This document shows positions 44,024 through 55,000 of a DNA stretch of 64,000 nucleotides, piece by piece. Within the stretch, counting starts at the first letter, position 1; each line of letters starts with the position of its first letter. Below the pieces are notes generated by a model, which did not search any database, was not told the DNA's origin, and saw only the letters and a program-made list of their open reading frames with translations. Location: NCBI RefSeq assembly GCF_042100115.1, contig NC_091280.1:930001-994000 (forward strand), written 5' to 3'. The position numbers were made by a program, and so were the translations under genes. The stretch is from Alternaria dauci (Eukaryota; Ascomycota; Dothideomycetes; Pleosporales; Pleosporaceae).

Positions 44024-44435
44024 CCTCTATTCATACGACCCAACTTCCGCGAACTATGGCCGACCAACTAAACAATGCGCATGGACATGAGTATGTTGAG
44101 CCACTGGGCGACTGGGTTTCAGAAGGCGAGAAATTGTCCGACGCCCCTTGGTGACGGCAGCGATACTGCAGCCAGCGCGGGGAAGTGATAGGCTAGTTCT
44201 CTAATCATTTACCGAATCAAGGTATCCCTAATCCTCTCCAATCCCAGCGCCCACAAACTAGCACACCCATGCCGTGTCCAAGGGCTTACCCTTTTCCATC
44301 TTGAATACAATATCTAGTCTTGACAATAGAGCCAATCTATCATGCTTGAGACATCACGCATGTGCCTCGCCACATGTACATATGAGCCTGCTCTTAATAC
44401 GACGGCATGGCACCGCTTTTCTTCACCCTGTAACA
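44024..44435. other. Intergenic
   Basis: About 410 bp between two genes on the same strand; no feature seen. Confidence 0.5.
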
Positions 44436-45497
44436 ATGCAGAGTCTCAATCTCTTCGCACAAAAAGCCAAGTCGTATCGTCGTTTATCAAGCTCGACCGA
44501 GGGGGAAGGCGAGGCATGCATCTCGGCAGACGCGTCCACTCAGAAAGTGGAATACGATGCAGACAAAGACCTGCTGGCCGCTAGAAGACCTCGACGACCC
44601 TGGCATTGGTCCTGCATGCACACGTGCGGATACCTCTTGGTTGCTTTGTTAAGCCTTTCCATCGGTCTTGGCCTCAGCCAACTCTTCACTTTGGAGCACG
44701 AAGTTGACGGGTTTATCAGTATGTTCCCTCTATATTTGCCTTCTCTGCATGAGTTGGTTGAGCCCTCACCCAGCATGTTTCGCCGTACTAACTAGGCATT
44801 AGCACCATGGGGCAGTTCGCGCCGTAATATCGACAATGTGTGGTGGTCGATGAACGCCAGCTTCGGCGAGGAGCCTAGCCACGAGACGCAAAAGGCTTGG
44901 GAAAGTATCATGGCAAAAGGTAGAGGCTTCATCCGGCATCCCACGCTATCAAAAGACGGAGAAATAAAAGCTGTTGCCGTGTTTCACGAGATACACTGTC
45001 TGGTAAGGTTTCCTACCGCTAGCGCACACGATCCTGTACTAACTAGAGTCCAATAGCACGGTCTCCGAACAGCCTTCTACAAGAACGCATACAAGCTCGC
45101 CAAACTCCAACATCAGCAAGCTCAAGCAAGATCGCTTCCCAAGACTGGCGCTCCCCACAGCGAGTCTGAATTATTCCCTGAACATCCCGCAGGACACGAC
45201 CATGGCCATGCCTCTTCCGCAGTGTTCAAGCCAAACCCATTCATAGAGACTCTCCTGTCTGACGAAGATTCTGACCACGACCCTGGTCACATCGTCCACT
45301 GCTTCGAGTACCTGCGTCAAGCACTCATGTGTGCTGCTGATACTAATCTAGAAGTAACTCATCAAAGGGTTGATGAATCTGGGAAGACGTTTATCGAGAC
45401 GGAAGGCTGGGACACGGCGAGAGTGTGCAGGGATTACGATGCGGTCAAAGAGTGGGCGGAAGCGTGGAGGGCGGCGGACGCTGGTGGAATCACATAA
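44436..45497 (+). CDS. UstYa/DUF3328-family protein (HxxHC oxidase-like)
   Basis: Three exons (44436-44718, 44803-45002, 45057-45497) give 307 residues. A single N-terminal membrane segment (GYLLVALLSLSIGLGLSQLF) follows a ~70-residue cytosolic leader. The lumenal domain carries both diagnostic motifs: HEIHCLHGLR and HIVHCFEYLRQALMC (two HxxHC). YYxxDx-type spacing and VFKPNPF lie between them. Characterised members act in fungal RiPP (ustiloxin, dikaritin) or other secondary-metabolite pathways, oxidising or cyclising peptides. An inserted Gln/His-rich loop (QHQQAQARSLP) is a variable part. I see no UstYb partner, precursor peptide or biosynthetic enzyme within this window, so it is an orphan. 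Confidence 0.85.
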
Positions 45498-46229
45498 ACA
45501 GGGTAACTAGGGATATCGTCAAAATTAACAGCATTGGAGTTTTAGTGTCGTTGTCGATTCGGCATTCGAGTGAGTCGTCTCGTAAGTTCGGCGATAAGTA
45601 TTTCATTGAGGTCGTATCCGTGTTTAGTATGATCAAGTAAGGAGATCCGACTAGATACGCAATGCTTGACAGCGACGCGATGTAGCGCTAAGAGTCGCTG
45701 AGCCCAGGTATTACCACATAACCACAGAAGAACCACCGTGAGAAATGATTTAAAAGATTGTGTGCATCACATCTTGTTTTTTGTGACGTCGCAAAAGCTA
45801 AGAAGACAAGAGAAAAGGAAAACACCCAATGCCTGCTGTCACTAACCAAATGCGGGCGAGGCTGAGTAGTGCCGCCGCTAAAGCATAGCCTCCACCATGC
45901 GCAACGCCTGCTAGGTGCTTCGCGCATGGTGCCGCAGTTATCGCAGGGTGATAAGAAATTGCTGCGAGATAGTCACCATATGCCGTTCCATGACTATTGT
46001 GTAACAACGGCGCCTGTTTGCGGGCGAGACTCGGCTCATTGACGGCGTGCATATATCTACCAAGTTCGCACCGAGTCCAGCTATGAGGTTTGATAGCAGA
46101 CGATATTCTTGCAAAGGAACATGTGTACTTGACATATGTATTAAAGTATACAATAAGTAGAACATAGCACAAGGAAGTGAAAAGAAGAGAATAGAAAAGA
46201 AGAAAGTAGAGAGATGTTTCGTGCACGCA
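45498..46229. other. Intergenic (convergent 3' ends)
   Basis: About 730 bp between convergent genes. Short frames on the minus strand have no motifs. No repeat is seen. Confidence 0.5.
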
Positions 46230-47003
46230 TCAAGCCGTATATGGAGGCGGCGGATCCCGCTCGCCCAATTCAGTGGACACGGTGGGCGCGTAGTGTAGCC
46301 CTCCACCACCACCGTGGCCATGTCCATAGGTCTCCCAATTGTCATCAACCGTCCGACCAGCACCACGCTGAGGTTCAGTAGCCATCTCGTAGGTCAGCCC
46401 AGGTGATGTAGGCGTCGCACCGAAAGCTGGTGTCGACACCGAGAAGCCAGCGTTGCCATAGATGCCGTGTTGTGGTATAGGTGAAAGACCAGCCGCGGGG
46501 CTAGTCTGTTCAGGCACGTCTTGTGGCCGTGAGCCGTTCGCGATAGGCATGCGCGATATCGTCGCGAAAGAGTCGGTGCGTTGGAGAGAAGGTTGAATGA
46601 TGATCTGAGGTTTCCGCTGTGGTACAGGCCGCCGTGGGATGTTGAAGCTCCGAGTATGGGGAAGCGCATGCGGTCGAGATTGAGGTTGGGTTTGGGTTTG
46701 GGGCTGGGCCTGAGTTTGGCATTGGGGTTGGTATATCGGGGGTCGAGGCCGTGCCGTTGGAGCATAGCAGGCGTACTTTTGCTGTGGTGCCGCAGGTTGC
46801 TGCTGCTGCTGCTGCTGCTGCTGTTGGGGACGGTGATGAGCTTGGGTGTTCCAGCCATTCTGCTTCGCCGAATTGGCACCAGGAAACGTGTTATGGCGTC
46901 GTTTCTGGGCTTCTGCCTCAAGCTGCTCCTTGTCGTTCTTCTTCCGATAGTGTCGGTGGATGAGGTAGCCACCTGCAACAAGCTCAAGGCCGCCAAAGAT
47001 CAT
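46230..47003 (-). CDS. Q-rich protein with N-terminal membrane anchor
   Basis: Single exon, 257 residues. It starts with a hydrophobic stretch (MIFGGLELVAGGYLIHRHY) and then a basic segment (RKK), suggesting a single-pass protein with a cytosolic tail. The tail contains ten consecutive Gln encoded by a CTG/CAG run (near 46797-46826), QTQAQPQTQTQPQ, and Pro/Arg segments. It ends RDPPPPYTA, a PPxY-like site that WW-domain (Rsp5-type) ubiquitin ligases could bind. Domain family not recognised. Confidence 0.68.
   Translation of the reverse strand: MIFGGLELVAGGYLIHRHYRKKNDKEQLEAEAQKRRHNTFPGANSAKQNGWNTQAHHRPQQQQQQQQQQPAAPQQKYACYAPTARPRPPIYQPQCQTQAQPQTQTQPQSRPHALPHTRSFNIPRRPVPQRKPQIIIQPSLQRTDSFATISRMPIANGSRPQDVPEQTSPAAGLSPIPQHGIYGNAGFSVSTPAFGATPTSPGLTYEMATEPQRGAGRTVDDNWETYGHGHGGGGGLHYAPTVSTELGERDPPPPYTA
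46797..46826 (-). repeat. CAG/CTG trinucleotide run encoding poly-Gln
   Basis: Nine or so CTG triplets on the plus strand (CAG in the gene) interrupted only at the end, giving ten Gln in the Q-rich membrane protein. Length variation between strains is likely. Confidence 0.75.
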
Positions 47004-48741
47004 GATGTCGCTAATGTTACTGTAGCAAAAACAGAAACAGTAGGGTCAAGGAGGGAAAAGTCTCAGGCTCGAATCTGTCTTCGCAAGGCAAACGGGGGAG
47101 GAATGGGCGGCAGAGGCCATAATATCGGGTAAGTGCTCAGCCTCCATCGTCAGACTGTAGGCATGAGCTATTGGTGCCGTATCCTCCGGCGTGGTGGCGG
47201 AGTCGAGAGGTGCAGCGGCCATACAGCCCAATAACAATGCCTCGCTTGCCCGCCCGTAGCACTCGGTTACATGCACCCTTGGCAGCAAGCTATCGGCAGC
47301 ACGCAGAGCTCTACAGCTTCTTATTTCCATCCTCACACCTGGTGCCTGACGATGGTGCGCCAGAGAAGTCAAGAGTTGTTTCCGAGCACTACGTATCCCA
47401 TGGGCGCACGATAGGATACGGCATGACCTAGTAGAATCAACCAATGAGCGTCTGTCGGGGGCCGCTCCAACCTCTTATCAAAGGCGAACCTGCGCGATTT
47501 TGATACAACAGTCAGTGTCGAAGAGTCGTGCTAGCATTAGCGGTATCAACTTGGGGTCTTTATACTTTGTAGCCATTGTTCCAAAGCACAGGGCAAAATA
47601 CGCTAGGTGACCGCAGGTAGGGAGAGGCATAGCTGACGTGATGCCATCGACTCGATGCCATCGCAACAGCACATCCTCTCGGGTTGAACGTGTTACAACT
47701 AACCTTCGCAGGCCAGGCATTCGCGTTGTTCCTCTCGTTGACATCGCATCCAAAATGAAGCAGAGGAAGAGATGGCAGCTACCGGCTTTGGTAGGCACCA
47801 CAGACAGTAGCTCTGATCGGGACACGTATCCAGGACGCGTACCATCACGCTTGATGTCTGCATCTACAGTCTGCGAGATCTAGATTAACCATGGACTCTG
47901 AAGAAAAACACCAGACGCACAATCGGTATGTTCTACACTGGCTTCCGGAGCTAGATCCATACACGCTAGAGGGGTCATGATGCAATCACGGAATCAAGAT
48001 ACCCACAACTCCTAACTCCGCAAACGGTACGTGCAGATGCCAGACGTTATGCTCGTGCGCACGGGATATTTGCAAAGTCAGTAGCCCTTCATACTACCTC
48101 CTAGGTATGAACAAAGAGCAGAACATTGACTTTTCCAAGCATATGCTGGTCTGAGACTTCCGAGGCTGATCGGTACAACGGAAAGAGCGAGAGAGAGCGC
48201 GAACGCGAGATGCTTAGCAACCAAGATATAAGGGCCGACCGCAAGGACACAAAACATGAGATGAACCTTAGACTTGAAGAGTGCCATGTGGGGTGTCTAA
48301 TACGCAATTTGCGACTGCAGCGCCCTTTTGAGGGATGGATCCTCGGCAATTACGCTGTCCTCTCGATACAAACTGAGAACTAGGGACCGAAGAGTCTTAG
48401 GTCCCGCTCTTCGGCACATTATGGTAGCGGTTTTTTGGCAGCCAGCCAATAGCTAGTATTCTGGATCCGACCAGGAAGAGCCAGACGCCATTCCGGGGCA
48501 AGGCTTGTTCTCAAGTGTCGCGGATCAATGGGCGGCTTCACTCGTAGCATCCAGCACATCTTGGCAGGATGCACGATATTTCACCCGAGGACGAAATGCT
48601 TGGTTAATCAAAGTCCGAGGGTCTTCGGGGACTACGCATCCAAGACTTGTAACCCAGCATGCGTATGTAAGTTAAAGATGCCTTTGCATCACATAGTTGA
48701 GCACCAGTTCAGACCTGTACCTACCGCTTTCGATCGCCACC
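47004..48741. other. 1.7 kb divergent promoter region
   Basis: Between the Q-rich protein gene and the carboxylesterase. A minus-strand frame at 47478-47825 has no recognisable content. A GAGAGAG-rich spot lies near 48183-48206. Nothing else is supported. Confidence 0.5.
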
Positions 48742-50637
48742 ATGCTACTGTCATCTTTCATCGCAAGCGTTATTGCTTTTTCGGGGGTGGTTGCTGCGCT
48801 ACCTCAACCCAAGCCGTTTAGAGAGGTCTCGCGCAAAAGACAGAGTACCACAGGCAATGATCTAGAAGTCGATCTGGGTTATGGAATCTACCAAGGTTCC
48901 AGCAACACGAGTACTGGTATCAACACTTGGAGAGGGTATGCCCATATATCCCTTTTGAGGAATCGATGCTGATCTATTGTTTCAAGAATCCGCTTCGCTG
49001 CACCACCGACCGGTACTCTACGTTGGCAACCACCGCAAACACCATCCGTCAATCGAACTTCAACCATCTCCGCTGATGCTTATGGGCCTCAATGCCAACA
49101 GGTCGGCTTCAATGGACAGCCGAGCTTGCCATCAGGCGGTGTAACAATACCAACCTCAGAAGACTGCCTTTTCCTGAACGTTCAAAGCCCAGCCAACGCA
49201 TCAGATCTTCCTGTTCTTGTATGGATCCATGGTGGTGGATATGGCACTGGCAGTGGCCGGCAAGACTTTACTGAACTTCTTACAACGACCGGAAACAGCT
49301 TTGTTGTCGTTTCGATCCAATACAGGCTGGGACCGTTTGGGTTTCTCGCGTCTGACGAAGTAGTACGAAAAGGTGTTGCGAACGCGGGACTCCTGGACCA
49401 ATTTTTCGCTCTTCAGTGGGTGCAGACGTACATTGAACACTTTGGAGGCAACCCCTCAGCTGTGACCATATCTGGCGAAAGTGCTGGTGCTGGATCAGTC
49501 ATGCTTCAAGATATGGCCTATGGTGGCTTATTAGGCGACTCTCTGTTCCAAAGCATTATCGCCGCGTCGCCATACCTCCCCAAACAGTACGCCTACGACC
49601 ATTGGATTCCATCGCAGAACTATTATGCTTTTGCTAGCCGTGCAAACTGCTCCGTCACAGCATACGGCAACGCATCCTCCACCATCTTCGACTGCTTGGT
49701 ATCACAAGATACGGAGATATTGCAGAATGCTTCAGTCGAAGTGACAAACACTGCGACATTCGGAACTTGGACTTTTCTGCCAGTGACCGACGGAATATTT
49801 GTTCAGGACGAGCCAAGCAGCCAGCTGCTTGAGAATCGCGTGAATGGGCGAAACGCTCTGATCGGAAACAACGCTAACGAGGGGCCTTTATTCGTACCCC
49901 AAGACATCACTTCTGAAGACGACTTCCTCACCTGGCTTCGCAACACCTTGCCCGAATTCACTGAATCTGATATCGTAAAGTTGCTACGTTACTACCCAAT
50001 ACGCAACACTGCGAACGATTCTAGTGCAGACAAGTTCGCGACGAACGGTGTCACTGGACCTAGCGCACTTGATCAAAGTTCGCTTGCCACAGGACAGCAG
50101 TAGCGTGCTAACAACCTCTACGCTGAACTGACTTTCGTATGTCCTTCATACTGGATGGCAGAAGCGTACACCGGCAACAATCGTACATCATACAAGTACC
50201 AATTCAGTCCTCTCCCAGCCACCCACGGCTTGGACTTGCAAGCATACTTTGGACCGTTAGGCTTAGTGCCATCTCTAAGTATCGACTTCCAACGCGCATT
50301 CATGAACATATGGGGAAACTTCGTCACTCAAGGCAACCCATCAATATCCGCTTCCGTCGCAGCTGGCTCTACTTCGCCCAACAGTACTGCCAACACCACT
50401 GCTGCGACCCAATGGCCAGCCTTCTCGGTCGCTGAACCGTACCAGCTCAATCTCAACCAGACAGGTGGTGAAATGGCAGTTGGTTCGCTGATTGTGGCTT
50501 CTCCGGTCAACACCACCTACCTTGTTGGACCAGGTCTGATGAACGACTTCACACTTGCCAACGCGTATACGTGGGAGGATGGACGTGGCATCAGATGTGA
50601 CTTCTGGAGGAGCGTGGCCAATATTATTCCTGCATGA
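48742..50637 (+). pseudogene. Secreted type-B carboxylesterase/lipase with one in-frame TAG
   Basis: Alpha/beta-hydrolase of the cholinesterase-like family. Exon 1 is 48742-48935 (CCACC before the ATG), and exon 2 starts at 48987. Signal peptide: LSSFIASVIAFSGVVAALP, then a KR dipeptide before QSTTG. EDCLFLNV is the type-B signature, HGGGYGTGSG the oxyanion loop, and GESAGAGSV holds the nucleophile Ser. NANEGPLF carries the acid residue and PATHGLDL the likely catalytic His. The frame is open except for TAG at 50101-50103, between TGQQ and RANNLYAE, where homologues as I remember them read Gln. The stop precedes the catalytic His. A 57-bp in-frame intron (GTCACTGG..CAGTAG, 50047-50103) would remove it but has a weak donor. 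Confidence 0.8.
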
Positions 50638-52000
50638 ATGGCAGACTCTAGAGTGAAGGGACTACTGACTAGTACGTACATGTAAAATTCAGATGGAAAT
50701 TACCTAGTGTTCCGTTAACTATTGATCATGTGCTAATGTCCACTTATCTTCTCGTCTCCCATCCAAGTGCTACGTAGCCGTGTAACTTAGTCGACTCGTA
50801 AATTCGATCTGGAAGAGCCCAAGTGCGTATCATCCGATGCTAAACAAAATATCGCCGTATATAAGTGTACTTAACTCGCTCCACTGTTCCAAGATCGGAT
50901 CACTATAACCATAATCACAAGCTAAACACAAGGCTTTTCGGGGTATCGCTTTAGCCTCTGTCCTTTATCCATCATCTGCTTCTTTTTCTGGTTGATCTTG
51001 CAGATCTTTTTTCAACGCGCGGTGGGATGCCGGCAAAGCACATCGAGCTAGTTCTTGCTACCCGGCGGGCTAGCTATAGCTTTCATAATTTCCCAGAGGT
51101 TGGTTCGCGTGACGAAAGGTCAAGTGCCTGGGCTTGGGCGCACCGACGGAGATGACCGAGTCGTCGGCGGGTGGGATGGAGTGTAGCACATGCACTGTAC
51201 GGTACTGATGTATGCCTTTGGCTCATTCAGGCTCACGAAAGTCCAAGGAACATGTTAGCCCTCTTACGTACCCTAGTACGTCAGAGATCTTACCAATATT
51301 TTCTAACCGTCATAACGGAAAAGAGCACTCTCTTCTCTTTCCAAGTGTAGTGTCCACGAGTTGACATAATTGCACTGCAGTCCTGTGCGCTAGCTGGTTC
51401 GTGCATCGCGGCTGGAACGCATCGAACGCCGCGTCCCGCGCCGGGAAGTGCCACCATCAGTGCCACTAGAGTGTGCACAATGTCCTTGTCTAGGGTATCC
51501 TAACTCTTGCCGGGGGTACCATGATCTTGGGCTCAAGGCTGTGAGAAGTTGTTGGCCGTGCATCGACTGTACACGGACCGTCCTCAACGGCTTCATCACA
51601 ACGGACTACAGTAGATAACGAACTTGTCTCTTGAACAAGAAAGAGAGGGCAGATTAATTTGGCATGTAAATATTGTCTAACGCAGTTCACACACCGGGAT
51701 TGCAGGTGTTTGTCTTGTACTGACGAATGATCATACGTTTCATGTTACCGCTCAAGCGAGTCGTATATACTAACTAAGTGCCTCTTGCGAGGTCGGTCAA
51801 TCGATCTAAAAGAAAAGGACATACGGTCATACTCGTACAGATGCCCATCCATCCTATGCTTGCACCCAACGCCAACGCCCTGTTGATCAAGATGAAACGA
51901 AATCCGTCAATGGTATAGAACAATTCCGCCCAATCCAAAACGCCCGATGTCTGTCCCAAGAAGGACCTATCCAATTGTGGTTTTATTGTATACTGCAAGC
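50638..52000. other. 1.4 kb intergenic region
   Basis: Between the esterase and the 3' end of the giant gene. No frame with content and no repeat seen; probably untranslated regions plus spacer. Confidence 0.5.
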
Positions 52001-55000
52001 TCATGTAATTCTCCTCTTCAAACCTCCAAACAGCCCCTTAAGGCCGCTAGACTCTTCCTTCTTCTTCCTCTTGTCACGTCGGTCCGTCTCGCCGCGTCTT
52101 GGCCTTGACCGCTCATCGCCATGATCTCGAGCGCGGGGCCGATCAGATTCTACTCGGCGACCGGACGGCCGCTCTTTCTCGACGACTGAAATACGGCGTG
52201 CCTTGGGACGCTCTTCCGGCTTCGGCATACGCCTACTGCGGCGACGCTCGCGTCTTTCCTCGTCTGAGATTGAAACTTCACCGACAACGGCAGCTGCGTC
52301 CTCGATCACCGGCGATTCAGCCTGCTCAAATGTTTCGGGCTCGGGCTCGGGCTCATATTCGAAGGGCTCCGGTGGCGGCGGAGGTAGATCCTCAGGCGGC
52401 GGAGGCGGCGGCGGAAGAGAAATTCCTCCATCTCGTCCACCAGACATTTCATGTTCGGGACGGCGCATATAGCGTCGCTCTTCTTTCCATCTGTAGTAAT
52501 CGGCTTCTTCCTCGGCAGATGCGAAGCGACGTTGGCTGTGAGAGTGACGCCGACTACGGTGCATGCGCTCGGGTCGTTCCCGACTCTGATCTGATGACTG
52601 ATCTATACTTGAAGGTCGTTCAACTTCCAATTCCCTTCGCGATGGCTTGACAGGTGTTGTCTCAAGCGTGTTCGCACGGGCGCGAGATGATCTTGACGGT
52701 TTCGAACTTGGCGGGGTAGGATCAGGCTTTGAGCGACCAAAGATGCCGCCAAAGAGACTGCCGCGCTTCACGTTCGGTGGAGTCTCTCGAGTACTCAAGC
52801 GTCTACGCGGCGCACTGCGAGGTGGGGTTTCGTCGCCTACGGGCGGCAACGGGGGCGGAGGGGAGGCGTTGTCGTCGTCTTCCTCTGCTGCTCGTCTGGC
52901 AGCATCGCGGGAGAGTTCTACCAGCTCTTCCTTCGGTTTCAAACCAGCCGCTTTGGCTGCTTCTCGCTCCGCCCTCTTTTGACGCCGTAGCCTCCGAGCC
53001 TCCTCTTCTTCGCGCGCAGCCTGTTCAATCTTCTCTTGCTCCAGGCGTCTCGCCTCCTTCTCAGCCTCGTGTCGCTGCCGTCTCTTCTCGTGTCGAAGAC
53101 GTCTCTCCTCTTCCTCCATCGCAAGCCTCTTCTCCTCTTTGAGCTTCTTACGCTCCTCCATTGCTCTCATAAGCTCCTCTTCGGCACGTCTGACCGCACG
53201 ACGTCTTTCGCGATGCTCTAACTTTCTTGCTTCTTCCTCAGCCTTCAGACGGGCAGCGTCTGCGGCAGCGAGTCGCTCTCTTTCAGCTCTCTCGGCCCGT
53301 CGCAGTTCGCGTCGCTTTTGTTTTTCAGCTTCTTCGTCAACTTCCTCAGCGGGTTGGCGCTTGCTGTATCTCTCTTCACCCCTGGGTTCTCGGTGGCGTG
53401 GACGGTACTCGGGGTATGCCTTCTCATACGCCTTCTCTCTGTCGCTCCCACTACTGGGCTTCTCAGCCTCGCGAAGTCTTTCCCTTCTTCGCTCAGCTTC
53501 GCGCTCAGTCATGCTATCGCGCCGTCTCGTCCTTGGCGCATCCGGAACGGCCGAGGATGGCATTATTGGCCGTTCCCTGGTGCTAGCACCACTTTCGCGT
53601 CTGCGGCTCGACTGATACTGGCTCTCGCGACGGGAGTGCGAATGTCGGCGACGAGTCTTCTCTCGACTGGGAGTATCGGCTGACGGTTCGTCTTCGACTG
53701 CGAAATCGCGCTCTCTGACCATATGGTCGTCAGTGGTGTCGACCGATGCGGCAACAACGGCAGGTGGTGGTGGCGGAGGTGCGCTCGGACATGGACCAAC
53801 ATCGAGGGACCTCTCTGCAGGGGCATCGTCATCAGCAGGCTGAGATTCAGGAATCTCGTCACTGTCTACTTCCGCTGGGACTTCTTCCGTCTCCGGCTCT
53901 GGGTCTGGTACCGAGACTTCCTTCGCACAGTCTTCTACCGCGATTTCTTCAGGTTCCGCATCTATCACTGGTCCAGCGGATACCTCAGCTTCTTGAATCG
54001 GCTCTGGCGCTGATATTCCCTCGGCCGGCTCAGCATATTCTTCTGGACTTGCTTCAGCTGGTTGCTCGGGCTCTTCAACGGTGGCCAGCGAATCAGGTTC
54101 TGGTTGATCTTCAACAGGGGCTTCCTCGGGTAGTGCCTGTGGCTCTTCTTCCTCGAGTTCAGCTGGAGGCAACGGTGCTGGCTCTTCGTCATCTTTGGGT
54201 TCTTCGGCTGCTTGCTCTGGCTCTGGATCGGAAGGTGGATCTTGTACGCCTGCGGCGGCTTCTTCAGCAACGTCGTCTTCTATCACTGGTTCAGCAGACT
54301 CCGCGGGTGCCTCTATCACCTCCACAGCAGCCTCTTCAGGTAGTGTATCTTCTGCTGGTGCTGGCTCTGGGGCTGATAGGACTTCCTCTGGCTGGTCATC
54401 CTTTTCTTCGCTCACGTCAGCCGCTGGTGCTTCGTCCTCCTCTGCCGCAGCAGCGGGGTCCACATCTAAAGTAGCCTCTTCAGCAGGTGCATCTGGGGCG
54501 TCTTCGACAGGAGGTGATGACTGAGCAGCGTCCAATTCCTCCACTGGTTCGGGATCGGCGGATTCGTCCTCCTCTACTGCATCAGGTTCCCCTTCAGGGG
54601 CTTCATCTGGTGTCGCTGCCGGCTCTTGCGTCTCATCGACCTCATCAGCCGGCGCTTCGTCCGTGTTGTCCACATCAGCATCTGGCTCGGCTGACTCCAT
54701 TTCAGGTTCCGCTGCAACTGATTCCGTCGTCTCCGGTTCAGCAGGTTGTTCCGCTTCTTGCTCAATCGCAGGTGCATCTCCCGCTTCGGATGCTTGCGGC
54801 TCAGCATCAGCGACCTCTTCGATCACTGTTTGCTCGGTTTCCGGTACGCCAGCGTTTACGTCTTCCGCATCAATTGAATCCTGGGTGGCGTCGATCTCAG
54901 CCTCTACATGGTCCTCCGGCGGCGAGACAGACTCTCCAGCATCGCTTTCGCTGTCGGATTCGCTCACCAGAGAGGCGTCATCAGCCTCGTCTTCCTGAGG

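Noticed and set aside
47478..47825. 115-codon minus-strand frame
   Set aside because: No motif, no plausible intron partners and no signal peptide; not reported as a gene.
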